From NCBI RefSeq assembly GCF_963678635.1, contig NC_087062.1, positions 54,570,473 through 54,634,472 on the forward strand: a stretch of DNA of 64,000 nucleotides, given 5' to 3'. Below, piece by piece: positions 45,243 through 55,804 of this stretch. Source of the stretch: Symsagittifera roscoffensis. Lineage: Eukaryota > Xenacoelomorpha > Acoela > Convolutidae. How positions within the stretch are numbered: the first letter of the stretch is position 1; the number at the start of each line of letters is the position of its first letter. The notes beneath the pieces are model-generated. The model was not told the DNA's origin and did no database searches. It saw only the letters and a program-made list of their open reading frames with translations. A program made the position numbers and the translations under genes.

Positions 45243-46261
45243 CAACACGGCTTCAACAGGTCTGCATATGTTTCATATGTTGACTCCCTGTGTAGGTTCA
45301 CCATTATCTCCGTTTCTGCAAAGACCACATGCAGGATGGCGTATAACTCCCTAGGGTTCAACCTGCCCCTGTTTGGACCGTAGACCGGCATTGAGACCTC
45401 TCGTATCTCTCGTTTGACCATGAAGTCCCTCAACCTCGTTAATGCCAACATCACATGCTCGGGGTCTATCTTGTTCCTCTCATTGACCCTCGTCACCAAA
45501 AAACACAGATATTTACCAGGAACTTGTGAAACTGAAGGGAGAAGCGCAGCTATGCCTCCCAATCCCGGCCCCTGCCTGAATAGAAACTCCACCTTCTGAT
45601 AATCTCTTTTGAAGTCTGCTTCCAGTCTCGTGTTGAAGCTCATGTCCGCTGTTATGCAGATCGCACTAGTCCTATCTGACAAAATGAGGTCGCTGTCTGT
45701 GATCAAGATGTTCTCTGAATATTCATTCGGTAAATCGAATTTTCTCTTGAAACTTCTTCCTATGGTAGGCTCAGCTTCCTCCTGATCCAGTTCCAACCTG
45801 TTAGTCTCTCTTGCTTCCCTGAGCTTCTTTATCATCAAACTTTTGGTGTGGGAACGTGCTACCCCCACTCCCAAGACATAAATATTTATCGACGTCCCCG
45901 TCGATGGTGCTTGGTTCAAGTTATCCGGTGGTATTTCTAGCGGCCGGTCAGTGGCTGTCCAACCAAATAGTGGATTTCCTGTCTTCATATGTTTCATTGC
46001 TAATACGCCGACTTGCTGGATGTTTTGCGCCTCCCTTTCGTCAGTCTCAAGGTTATGTATCCATTCCAGTACTATCAGGTTTGTATTTTCCCTTCTTTCT
46101 ATCTCGATTTGTTCCAGGTCTACTTGTCGTTCCGGTACGGAGTAGTCTTCTTGCAAGTAATGCTCGCTGTAGTAGATGATCTGCCACTCTTCATCGGCTA
46201 CCAGCTCGTCCACGTTCACCAACTCCTCGCCTATCTGATCGGGTTGTATCTTGTCAATCAA
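45242..46261 (-). CDS. Macro-domain-like ORF inside a Gypsy-type retroelement (copy 1)
   Basis: A 339-codon frame is intact apart from lacking a convincing ATG; the frame opens at a TTG and may simply continue pol after a frameshift. The first ~175 residues are acidic and unrecognised. From about residue 178 to 320 the pattern fits a macro (ADP-ribose-binding, Appr-1'-p processing) domain. There is an ILITDSDLI strand, CITADMSFNTRLEADFKRDY in place of the usual D-x(n)-M-x-x-G-I-A-x-x-F-K helix, a GLGGIAALLPS strand, FLVTRV, a helix of ALTRLRDFM type, SMPVYGPNRG and a C-terminal helix-strand (ELYAILHVVF, EIMVNLH). Copy 2 lacks this module. Confidence 0.6.
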   Translation of the reverse strand: MIDKIQPDQIGEELVNVDELVADEEWQIIYYSEHYLQEDYSVPERQVDLEQIEIERRENTNLIVLEWIHNLETDEREAQNIQQVGVLAMKHMKTGNPLFGWTATDRPLEIPPDNLNQAPSTGTSINIYVLGVGVARSHTKSLMIKKLREARETNRLELDQEEAEPTIGRSFKRKFDLPNEYSENILITDSDLILSDRTSAICITADMSFNTRLEADFKRDYQKVEFLFRQGPGLGGIAALLPSVSQVPGKYLCFLVTRVNERNKIDPEHVMLALTRLRDFMVKREIREVSMPVYGPNRGRLNPRELYAILHVVFAETEIMVNLHRESTYETYADLLKPC

Positions 46262-46412
46262 GAAGTCGTCATCATACCTTTTCTACCTCATGTCTGTCCA
46301 TTTGCGATCGCCTTTCCTCATCCCTTGGTGATCGGCAGGTCTGATTCTGTCCACTTTGGTACCTCCTTCTTCTCTGGATCATTCGCAAAAGATCCTTCGT
46401 CCAAATCCACCT

Positions 46413-47560
46413 CTATCTTCTCGTTATCATCCATGCTCCTGTCCTTGTGCCGCCATTCTTTTCTCTGGTGCCTTTCCTCTCGTTCACCTCACATGCTGGC
46501 TCTACCAGTAGATACTTGAGTCCTTCCATGTTCTGTGGTACACACCAGTCTTCCGGAGACGGGACGTGAGGTTTCAGAGTTTCGTAGTGCGCCGCACGCC
46601 CTGTACTCAAGCGATAAAACCGGCCCTGCTGGTGTACCTCCGTTATCAGAAATGGTCATCACCATTTCTTTAGTAACTTTTTAGTTCCTTTTTGAGGTAT
46701 GATATTCTGGAACGCCCAGACGTATTGTCTCACAGCATACGGTTTCATTTTAAGTTATTTTTCATCGTACTTCTGCCGCTGTCTCATCTGTGCCTGTGCC
46801 TTGTTTCTTCTACAGAGCTCGTTCAATTCTTGTTGTCTCCTGACCGCTTCTTTTTCCCATCGTATTCCGGATAGAACAATGTCAGGGGCATCGCTCTATC
46901 CCTGCCAGTTAACATCATAAAAGGACTGATCCCTGTTGTTGAATGTTGCGTGCTGTTATACGCCCCTACCACTTGCGGCAGTTATTTGTCCTTATCTTTC
47001 ATTTATCTCGAGTATTATAACCTGAGCATGTTCACTAGTGTTCTGTTCTACTTCTCCACTAATCCGTTCGTTTGAGGATGGTAGGTCGCTGAATGCGCTT
47101 GATCAAGGTGGGATCTCCCCATTAGTTTTTTTGTCAGGTCCCCCACAAAGGATTTCCCATTGTCCGATTGGAATTTCATCGGACAACCATATCGTGATAT
47201 CCAGTGCGTTATCAAATGATCACAAGTCTCTTCCGCTGAGGCCGTCTGACATGGTACCGCTTCTGACAGTTTCGTAAAGTGGTGTTTGATTACCAGTATC
47301 CGATTGTATCCCGAGTCGGTCATGCAGATCTTTTGATGGTCTATCTGCGCGACCTCGTTTAACTCCGAGTTTTCCACGGGCTTAAGTGGGAATTTCATTT
47401 TTCTAGGGTCTTTTACTTGCAAACACGACAAGTATGCGTTCACCCACCTTTCGCTAGCGTTTATCAATCCTGGCCTATCAAATCTGAGTAATATTCTTTG
47501 TTGTACCTTGTCTATCCCCTGATGTCCCATCTGGTCGAGCTATCTGGATAGCCGTCTGGT
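46413..47560 (-). pseudogene. Gypsy-type integrase, decayed (copy 1)
   Basis: The main frame (47048-47530) holds part of the zinc-binding N-domain (HQGIDKV, with one Cys of the C-x2-C pair read as Tyr in AYLSC) and the catalytic core. All three acidic residues are present: D in QIDHQK, D in QSDNGKSFVG, E in HPQTNGLVEK. A stop follows the last. Further frames down to 46413 give the C-terminal domain (RGWFYRLS-type strand and GRAAHYETLKPH). Stops and frame changes between 47.05 and 46.6 kb make it inactive. The 5' end abuts the LINE B fragment at about 47580. Confidence 0.85.
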
Positions 47561-47585
47561 ATAGCTGTGGCGGTATGATGACATT

Positions 47586-48152
47586 ATGCCTGCGGTATAT
47601 TATAACAAATCAGAATTGAAAATCATTGAAAAACGGCAATTGAGAGCAATATCTTGGATATATGGTTACAATTCTTCATATTTCACAAAAGTGAAAACAG
47701 CTAATCTACTGCCAGTGTGCATATACGTGGACTTGCGCAACATATTGCTCGTATGGATTTTTAACTGCGGTAATTACGATATAGCAGCGGCTCAATATGT
47801 CAGCTGGAACACGAAACAAACAACCCGACAAGGAAATAACAACGATATCGAAGTGCCAAATTATCGATTATGCAAAAGTGATGAAAATTTCTGGAAAAGA
47901 GCAGCTTTTCTGTAAAATATTTTCTCAAAAAAAGTTGGTTTTAGCGACGCAACAAATCTGAAACAAAATCTAACACGAGTATATTGGAATTACGTGGAAA
48001 CGCAGTACAACGAACTAGTCCCGTGCACTTGGCGCATCCTCTGCCTCTGCCGACAATGCAATCCAGCTGGAGAACTCATTTAAACTGATCAGTGAGGGGT
48101 CACACTCGTTGGCCTACCCAGAAGCCTATCCTCCAACTACTACTACTACTAT

Positions 48153-48232
<80 letters not shown>

Positions 48233-48233
48233 G

Positions 48234-48271
<38 letters not shown>

Positions 48272-48291
48272 ATACTACTACTACTACTAAA
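47586..48291 (+). mobile_element. Non-LTR retrotransposon 3' fragment (LINE B) with (ACT)n tail
   Basis: On the plus strand the first 110 codons and, after a frame change, the next ~55 encode the end of a non-LTR reverse transcriptase. It finishes with CTWRILCLCRQC and a stop near 48080. A ~55-base 3' UTR leads into an (ACT)n tract. It is 5'-truncated, as is usual for target-primed insertions, and lies between retroelement copies 1 and 2 in the opposite orientation. Confidence 0.8.
48137..48291 (+). repeat. (ACT)n microsatellite, ~50 units
   Basis: A nearly pure trinucleotide tract with a few point changes. It directly follows the LINE B 3' UTR and is most simply the expanded 3' tail of that element. 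Confidence 0.97.
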
Positions 48292-48433
48292 CACTAACAA
48301 AAATCACAATGCAAATTTACAAATGCATTAACTCCTAAACTCGAAAATAACTATAAAATTTTTCTTTTATTCGGTTTCAATTCCAAGCTTAGTTGCTTGG
48401 TTTTTTATTTGAGTTGTTCTCGCATGATCAATT

Positions 48434-49102
48434 CTAACTTGTATCGGTTCTAACTCGTCCTTGGTTTTTCCTGAAACTGCGGTCTACTTCGTCATTGTCC
48501 AAGAAATTGAAGTCCAGGCTATATGCACCACCTAATGAGGCTCTGTCGTCGTCCCTTCGCGCTTGGTCGGGATCCTGCTCCATCGGTTTTTCCGGTTGAC
48601 GGTCTTCTTTTTCCTCGTCTTCTCGCTTTTCCGTCTTTTCTGAACGCGAAAGTCCTTGCTCATCGTTTGTCGTTTCGACTAGAAGCTTCGACACGACTAG
48701 CTTGCCAGCTGACCGGTCTTTGTTTTTTCCGTGTTTTATCATAACTTCCTCACAGCCGAACTGCGCTAGAGCAGTCTTTCCCATTTAGTGCCAACTCTGG
48801 TCTCGCGTTCTTCACTATTAATGCGGCTTCCTGCATATCTGCCTTGCCTCTAATGATAGTTGGCACCAAGTCCAACTTGTCCAATTCTTCCTCAAACATT
48901 CCTAGTTTCGTGTGGCCGCGTTGCTCATCCATCTCCTCGTCGACTCATTCACATATGCAAACTGCGTGTATTGCAGCACGGCAGCATTTCTGCTTATGAA
49001 ACACGGGTCCATCGATTCACAGAAATTCTTCATCCTTCTTTCGTTGATCTCGAAGGCTCTCAACCTGGGAGTGTGAACCACGGAGTCTGCTCCGAGCAAC
49101 AT
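48434..49102 (-). pseudogene. Post-integrase protein, last module (copy 2)
   Basis: Frames 48902-49102, 48750-48932 and 48434-48784 match the last part of copy 1's conserved module (DPCFISRNAAV against DPLFIGYSAAV, then EELDKLDLVPTIIRGKADM against EEAGLENKLPIYDDGRMIV). A Glu/Asp/Lys-rich tail follows (EKTEKREDEEKEDRQ). Homology to copy 1 seems to end here. Confidence 0.5.
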
Positions 49103-49147
49103 CCTCCGAATTGAAGGAAATGCAGGTATTTTTTCTGAGAGCTTTTT

Positions 49148-49795
49148 TTAGTCACCCCAGTCTTCAGTTTCTTTTCTCGTTTTCTGGTATGGGACTATTA
49201 AGCGAGGAATTCTAGTTACTTTGCCATTCGTTCTGTCATAGGGTCTCAAAATCCAGAGTTTTCGGAAAACTTCGATATGCCCTCTATCAGTGAAGTTCAG
49301 TGCGGTCATGTCTGGCTCTGCTATCTTCGCGAACAGCCAGTCCTCGCTCACCCATTCGCGCTGCATATTCTGCTCACACCAATTGAGTGTGCTCCCATTC
49401 ACTGCTGAAATGAGGGTCAGGTGCAACATGACTTTCTATAAGCTTCCACTTTTGCGTCAGGGAAAGCAAACTTCATTGCCCGATCGTATATCGTCGTCAC
49501 AAAGTGACCGTATATCGTCGCTGACTCCCCTGATCAGTGCTAAGGGATCTGTTCTCATAGCTAGGCTTAAATCAGTAAGTAGGGGTAGGTCCCTCGAAAA
49601 ACGTCTCTCATCTTCTTCTTTTTCTATCCTCTTGTCTTCTCCGGTTCCAAAGCGACTCTGTTGTAGGAAGTACTGGATGAGAGTATGTCTGAGATCCCGT
49701 ATTTTAGTCCAGGAAGCCGTAGACCTTTTCATATAGATTTTTTTCACTTTTTTCTCATCTGCTCGGGATAACGGGTTAAGTTTACCAACACTCAC
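49148..49795 (-). pseudogene. Post-integrase protein, conserved C-terminal module (copy 2)
   Basis: Frames 49457-49795 and 49148-49429 correspond to 41137-41800 in copy 1: LLTDLSLAMRTDPLALIRG, then LISAVNGSTLNWCEQ and a Trp-rich segment. Just upstream (about 49880-49950) the same strand encodes a strong hydrophobic segment, IMGLFIVVILGLFVTFGAEI, likely membrane-spanning, at the position of copy 1's weaker hydrophobic stretch. Confidence 0.55.
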
Positions 49796-49954
49796 TACTT
49801 TCCATGCGTGATGGCAATTAATGTCAGTGGTTCATCTTTTTAGAGATTTTGTATTCCTTCAGTAAGCAGCACTGCTGGTCCTTTTACAAAAATTTCTGCT
49901 CCAAACGTCACAAACAGTCCCAAGATTACTACAATGAATAATCCCATGATGGCC

Positions 49955-51462
49955 TTATGGAATTCCCGTAACAGATAGTGAGAGAGTCGTGGGTAAATTT
50001 TCGCCACGAAGGAAGCGGTCCTTCCTGCTCCTTAAACCTTCGAACATGCTATCTGTCCTCTCGAAATCTTTTTCTCCTCTCTCGTTCTGCGTCCAGAGTA
50101 CCTCCAGTGTTATCTGGCATATCCTGTCTATGAACTCCGCTGACTTCTCTCCTTCATTCTTCGCTAAATTCAATTCTTTCACTAGATAATCGTGGATCTT
50201 TGCGATCGTCGTTGGGCTCCGCTCAAAAACGTCCATGCGCAACGCCGTTAGTCGAGGAGTGAAGTGCAGCTAGTTGTTTGCCTCCGGTTTTATTCGCAAA
50301 GCCATAGCTACCAAGTGAGCTTTCGTTTCTTTGGCGATCTGCCTCTTGGGCCTTTCTTCTCCATCAAACTCCATTCCTCTGAACTTCAGATCCTTAGACA
50401 TTACCACTATCACCTAATGATCATGATCGATTCGCGGTTTCATTTTGAACTGTCTGTTGAAATTGGACAGCTCCAATCCCAACACTTCATCCAACACTAG
50501 CATGCGTAGCGAATGGCGTTTGAGATATCCGACCATACTGCAGGCAATTCCGACCGAAATGGACTCAGATTCTTCGCCTCCACTTCGCGGTTTGTGGCAG
50601 GTATGTTCACATTAATTTTCTCTTCTGAGAGTAACGCTATCATTGCATACACAAACTTAAGTTCGTCCACGAGGTGTGCCTATCCCGGGGGTTACACGAA
50701 CACTGGCTTTTGCGTTATCTTCTGGAACCCGCCTTCCTGTAACACGTCCATGATCTCGCCCATGGACTCCAGAATGTCTTTGATTGCTGGTCACACCGCA
50801 TCTTCCGCCCTTGCTGGTCCTCTGAGTCTGCTCAGGAATCCTCTACTATGCATGTGATCATTAATGCCGACAAACACGATTGTGATTGGATTCAGTTCGG
50901 TTTGACGTTAAACACCGATTGCCATTGTTGTGGATTGCATCCAATCTATGTCGGTTCCGGCCAACATAACTACAATGGGCGAGAACAAGGACTTAGAGGT
51001 ATGCACAAAGTCCGAGCTTGCAATCACTAATATCTTCTCTTTCCTCATCTCTGCTTTGTCGTATGCGGCCGAGATAGTCTCGTCTGTTCGGAATCCTAAT
51101 TCACCATATCTTCTAGCATCACCATCTTCGGCTAATTTTTTCGAGTAGGCTCTTTCTTTCACATGAGCTGGAGTCACTCGCACTTGTTTGAACATCTTTA
51201 CCTGTTGCCCTTTTGGTTCTCTACTCGTCAAAAATCTCCTTGGTCTCTCTCCTCTAGTTTGTTCACTATGATTCATCCTCACATTTTGCAGAGGCCTGGC
51301 ATTCACGGGACCCATGGTGTTATTTGAGGGCAGTCTGTCAAGTTCAGCAAACTGTAATGCTGTTGTGGAGCTGAAGTTGATCCCTGCCGGTAACAACCAG
51401 TCAACTCCCACGATCGAGTACAGTCCATTTACTGATAGTCTCGCACCATTCAGCATTCTCAC
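49955..51462 (-). pseudogene. Post-integrase GxND-type domain and linker (copy 2)
   Basis: The frame 50908-51462 plus broken sequence to 49955 contains GPVNARPL, KILVIASSDFVHT, a following TIVFVGINDHMHSRGFL block, and PTTIAKIHDYLVKELN near 50230. Each has a counterpart in copy 1 in the same order. The GINDH motif supports an SGNH-like reading. Confidence 0.5.
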
Positions 51463-51725
51463 CGCATCAGCTGCAAATCTTACAGTCGCTTTAATAAACC
51501 CTGTTAAAAAACAAGCCAGGGGGCGGTATTGGTCTTGACCACATCAGGGAACTTCTATCCGGACGTCGCTCTTCGCTGCTCCTACTCGTCGTCGCTTCAG
51601 TTGTTTGATTGACTGGTCCCAATCTTCGTCGGGGATGGATGGTCCTCCTTACGGGTGCTTCACCCAGTCGATCCAACACAACTGACCTCTGTTCTTGCTC
51701 ACTCCTTCTTTGAATCACTTGAGGA

Positions 51726-52430
51726 ATGGCTGGGACTGATCCCAAGCGTGCCTACAGATTAGGCGGCACAAATGTTGAAACCCGCGGTACTTTCGTCGCT
51801 TCTTCCGTTTTGAGTACTCCCGTGTCGAATAGTTTAACCTCCAACACATCTAGTTATCCTGGAAGACACGGTTCATCAAGCCTTGTCCTTCTATACTATC
51901 GAAGTGTATTTCATCAATGGTGAATTTGACCTGATACAGAGCCCTCAGCTCATGCTCTAGATCTATTAAAAGCGTTCGTTCTGCATTGCGACCTGCCATA
52001 TTACGCTCGATGTTGTTCCACCTAATGACTCTTTCATTGTGTCATCTACCTGTGGACGATTGTGTTCTCCTGCTCACCGGTATGGCGCAAATATTCAGTA
52101 CAGCGCACTGAAAGTTCCGCCACACTGTGGTAAACAGGCACACCATCTCCCATTGGGCTTCTCCTGAGTCCGAGCTCTTGGACAAGTTGGTTCTGCCTAT
52201 TAGAATTATTATGTGCACGGTTCTGCCTGAGCTCATCAACTCCACCATCCGATACAGCTGGGCTACTGTGGCATCTACGAATGCCATGATTTTCGTGATC
52301 CATGAGGTTCTGAAGTTTTCAAAACTTTCACCAAACTATAGCCCAATCTCGGATGCGGCGACATTCTAAGGGGTGATTGCTACATGTTCACAGCTGGACT
52401 CCAGGTTGATCGAATGAAACCTGCTCGCAT
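51726..52430 (-). pseudogene. SGNH-hydrolase-like domain (copy 2)
   Basis: After frame changes, a block I equivalent (LGYSLVKVL, about 52325) is followed by VDATVAQLYRMV, block III LIGRTNLSKSSD and LNICAIPVSR, then a block V equivalent (IHFDS) near 51905. These match copy 1 blocks in order and spacing, so the domain belongs to the family rather than to a single chance capture. Confidence 0.5.
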
Positions 52431-52656
52431 GTCCGTATCTGAGACTCCTGTGAAGCTGTTTTTAACTTGATTGTTCTTCTGTATGTCAAATACACGCGAC
52501 ACTTTTTCCATGGGCATTTCCTTTATCTTTCTGTCTGAGGTTTTCGCTGATTTCGTTACGGTAGCAGTTCTTGTTTTCTTCGTTACTTCTGAGGAGAGCT
52601 TGCCGGTATCATTGATTGTTCAATAGGGTGCAGTCACTCCAGAACCTGGTACACTC

Positions 52657-53019
52657 CTATCGGCCACAAGTCGGCCAGCGGCCTCCACCAGCTGCTGCAT
52701 GCTCCACCAGCTCCTCTACGGGATCACCCAGGGTGTTACTTGAATCCGGGACCGTCACTCTACCGAGTGCTGTTGGGACTTGCACTTCCGTCGTCTGACT
52801 TAATTCGCGAGGCCTTAGAAGCTCAATCAGAGACTGCCCACAAGGAACACTCCCTGCGGATAATGATAGCTCCATTGTCGTCAATCCTAGTCGTTTCGAT
52901 TGATCCTTAGATTCCTGCCTTAAGCGTTCTATCTCTTCTCCTTGTTTCTTGTTGCAGTCCTCAAACAGTCTCCTCCATATATCTCTATTTTCTTCAGTCC
53001 TGAGCAAGGTTTTCCTCAC
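52657..53019 (-). pseudogene. Coiled-coil ORF (copy 2)
   Basis: A 120-codon frame starts with a charged helix (NKKQGEEIERLRQESKDQ) and turns Pro/Thr/Gly-rich. It begins directly after the integrase C-terminal frame, so the macro-like module of copy 1 is not present between them. Equivalent position to 44436-45242. Confidence 0.5.
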
Positions 53020-53347
53020 TCGCCTCAGTTATTTCATTAGGATCTATGTTCAGCGGAGAACTTGTTTTTTCTTCTAGCACCTCATTCCAATCGTTCTTTT
53101 CCCTGGTGCCTTTCTCATTGACTTCGCAAGATGGCTTCATCATCAGGTAATCGCCCTCCTCCAAGTCTTCACGTATACACCAGTCGTCTGTGGTTGGGTT
53201 GTGTGGCTTAATATTTTCAAAGTGCGCAGCTCGGCTTGTACTCAGTCTGTAAAAACGCCCCTCTTGATGCACTTCCGTTATCATGAATGGCGTTGTAATT
53301 GTACAGGACCTTGTTCTCCTCTCTTCTTTTGACAGGAACAATCCCAA
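52994..53347 (-). pseudogene. Integrase C-terminal domain (copy 2)
   Basis: PFMITEVHQEGRFYRLSTSR and AAHFENIKPHNPTTDDWC match the integrase C-terminal SH3-like region and its conserved extension in copy 1. About 45 bases upstream lies sequence that belongs before the integrase zinc finger, so the zinc finger and catalytic core were deleted. Confidence 0.75.
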
Positions 53348-53393
53348 TCTTGTTCAGATGTAACCTTCCACCTTACTGCATATAGTGTTGTCT

Positions 53394-54431
53394 TTAGATT
53401 CGGTAACTATCCCTTTCCAGATATCCTTTGTCTGGTGCCCCAATTTCGATCGACCTTTTCAAGTTACCTGTCATGCGGTCATTTTTCTGCGCTCTTAATA
53501 AGTCCGAGAGTCTGTATCTCGCCTTCAAGTATGGCATCATGACCCTCAAGTGACTGTTTAGCTCATCGGGCTGATGCGCGTCATCTTTCATCTGAACACA
53601 CCAAACCTTTGCCAAGGGCTCTGTCTCTTGTTTGAACGGTTGAAGATCAGTCCTGACTGCCTCCTTATGTGGTCAAGGCTCATCGAACATTTTGATACCG
53701 CTATCATCTCCAGGTCATCTGCCGCGTTATCAAAGACTTTCTCACTCGGTAACAGGTGGCGATCATTATTAGTGTCTTGAGACACTTCCCTGTCCAAGTC
53801 TCTTGCTCGAGTTTCCACCAGCAATGCGTGGATTGCCAACTCTGACATTTCTTATCCCGTGCTCGAGTTCTTATCTGAGTACGTGTCAATCTCTGATTTC
53901 CTCAAGATGTTATCGAGAGATGAGTCTGTCATGGTACATGTTTTCATGGCAGATAGTGATGAGCACGATCTGCTCATCCACCTAAACTCCCGGGCAAGAC
54001 TTTGTCCGACTGCTCTTTTCCATCTACGTGTCCACTTTCTTCAACATCCGACTCACCGGAGAATGCTGTCGTTCCGGGTTTTTATATTCGACTTCTATCA
54101 ATTCCTGATGGGGCTCCTCAAAGGTGACGGTCTTCTTCTGAGTCCCGATCTCCTGTTATTTTTCCTTGTATGATCTTCTCATCAAAACACTTTGAGGAAT
54201 CCAGGATACTAGTTGCTGAAGTACTGTCCTACAATCCCTCTCGTTTTCTTTGTGCTGGCGTCGTGATGGTTTTATGCGTACCTTCTCACTGACTGTCAGT
54301 GATGCCATGGCTGCTGCCCATTCAGGGTCATCTCTAGTCACTTCTCTTTCTAACAATCCACCCAGTATCCGCATCACTTCTAGTGTGACCTGCACCGTTT
54401 TATCCAGCAATGAGAGGCTGCTTATGTTCAT
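53394..54431 (-). pseudogene. RNase H-integrase linker region (copy 2)
   Basis: Frames 54156-54431, 53588-53848 and 53394-53615 encode a long helical, charged region (SLLDKTVQVTLEVMRILGGL, then ALLVETRARDLDREV, then YLKARYRLSDLLRAQK). Its position is between RNase H and integrase. It is longer than the usual Gypsy spacer. Function unknown. Confidence 0.55.
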
Positions 54432-54880
54432 ACGAGAGTGTTCCTATTGGACCAGGTTTGAATGTAGCAACAGATTCAATGGCACCGGGTTCCTTTTGGA
54501 CGATATCTTACTTTCTGCCGCTTTCTCCAATGGTATTGGATGCCCTGACTTCTCCAATCATCCCGTCAAAGGAAGTGCATCATTAGACTCATTCTCCAAA
54601 GACGAGAATCCTTTCTTGAGAATCCTTTCCGCCTGATTGGCCCGCTGCTCTAATCTTTCATAAAATTCAGTCGTCTTACTGAAGCTTTTGTCCTGTGCTC
54701 GATTATCATACGGTAGCCTTCCAACCTGACTATCCAACGACCAATAAAACCAGGATAGGGCTCAATTATCCCCACGCAACTTAAAGGGAGCACTCGTCAA
54801 GTATGCGCGGTACTTCTCCACGAACGTGACTACTGAAAATATTTCTGCTTTTGATACACCGTATTTCAATTCAGTGTCGC

Positions 54881-55722
54881 TCAACACCTTACTGTCACAT
54901 GAAAAAGGACGGAGAACTGTTCTTCATTCCATTCTTGCTCCTGATGCAGTATTCCTGAAATGACTACCACTGAAGATTCGGTGTCCAGAAAATACAGGCC
55001 TTTCTCTGTGGGCATGCCTAGCACTGGCGGTTTGCAAAATTCCCACTTTATATTCTCGAAGGCTTCCTGAGCTCTTTCATTCCATCGAACTTTTTTTCTT
55101 TGTTGCACATCACTTGCTGCATTGGGTAGACTTTTTCTGCGTATCCTTGAATGAACTTGCGGTAGTAATTCGCAAATCTCAGGAAGCTCATAAGCTGCGT
55201 TTCCGTAGTGGGGGCCTTCCATGTTAACACAGCCACCAACGCTTACGGATCCGGCCTGACGCCAGGCTTGTCTACCATACTTCCCAGGCAATACATTGAG
55301 TCCCTAAGGAGTTTTCATTTCAAGCCAGCTCTCTTCATGAAGTCAAAGACCTCATCGAGTCTGTCAATTTGGTCCTCCAACGTGGGTATAGCTATCACTA
55401 CGTCATGCACATAGCACTTCACGAGATCCCCATACTTCTTTGTTATGCTGGTCAAAGCTTGAGCCATCAGTCTTTGAAAGGTCGCCATCGCATTGCTAAG
55501 CCGAAGGGCATGCTCTTCCACTGGTACAAAACTAACTCACGTGCAAATCCGTTCTTTTCTCTGTCCTCTTTTCGCAGGGGAACCTGCCAGAAGGTAGAAC
55601 CCAGCTCTAATATGGTAAAAATTTTGGCATCGCCAAGCTTCGAGAGGCTCTCGTCTATGCGTGGTTTTGGGTAAGCGTCCTTTATAATCCTTATTGGTAA
55701 AGCGTAGCCAAGTTTCCTTCAA
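54881..55722 (-). pseudogene. Reverse transcriptase and RNase H (copy 2)
   Basis: RT segments are present in shifted frames. One contains the finger-palm transition (NAMATFQRLMAQAL). The active-site strand reads YVHDVV where YVDD is expected, so one catalytic Asp is lost. NYYRKFIQGYAEKV and an RNase H start with FLDTESSVV (about 54990) follow. It is inactive. Confidence 0.85.
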
Positions 55723-55804
55723 CGCTGGATTTAAACCATTGTGTCAGGTGTATTCAACAAAACACTCACACACAGCTCGTTTCATGTGACCTAAAAGCTC
55801 TGGC

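Larger units (their letters stand above)
35621..47560 (-). mobile_element. Giant Gypsy-type retroelement, copy 1 (from integrase to 3' region)
   Basis: The whole stretch is GC-richer than its surroundings and reads as decayed coding sequence on the minus strand. It begins inside integrase, where the LINE B fragment adjoins, and continues more than 10 kb past integrase through macro-like, coiled-coil, SGNH-like and further unknown modules. Gag, protease and RT are absent from this copy. I could not recognise LTRs. Several in-frame stops are TGA, which fits CGA-to-TGA decay by methyl-CpG deamination. Copy 2 carries the same post-integrase order. Confidence 0.75.

Noticed and set aside
48092..48331. 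Frames of poly-Leu, poly-Ser and poly-Thr
   Set aside because: Translations of the (ACT)n microsatellite.
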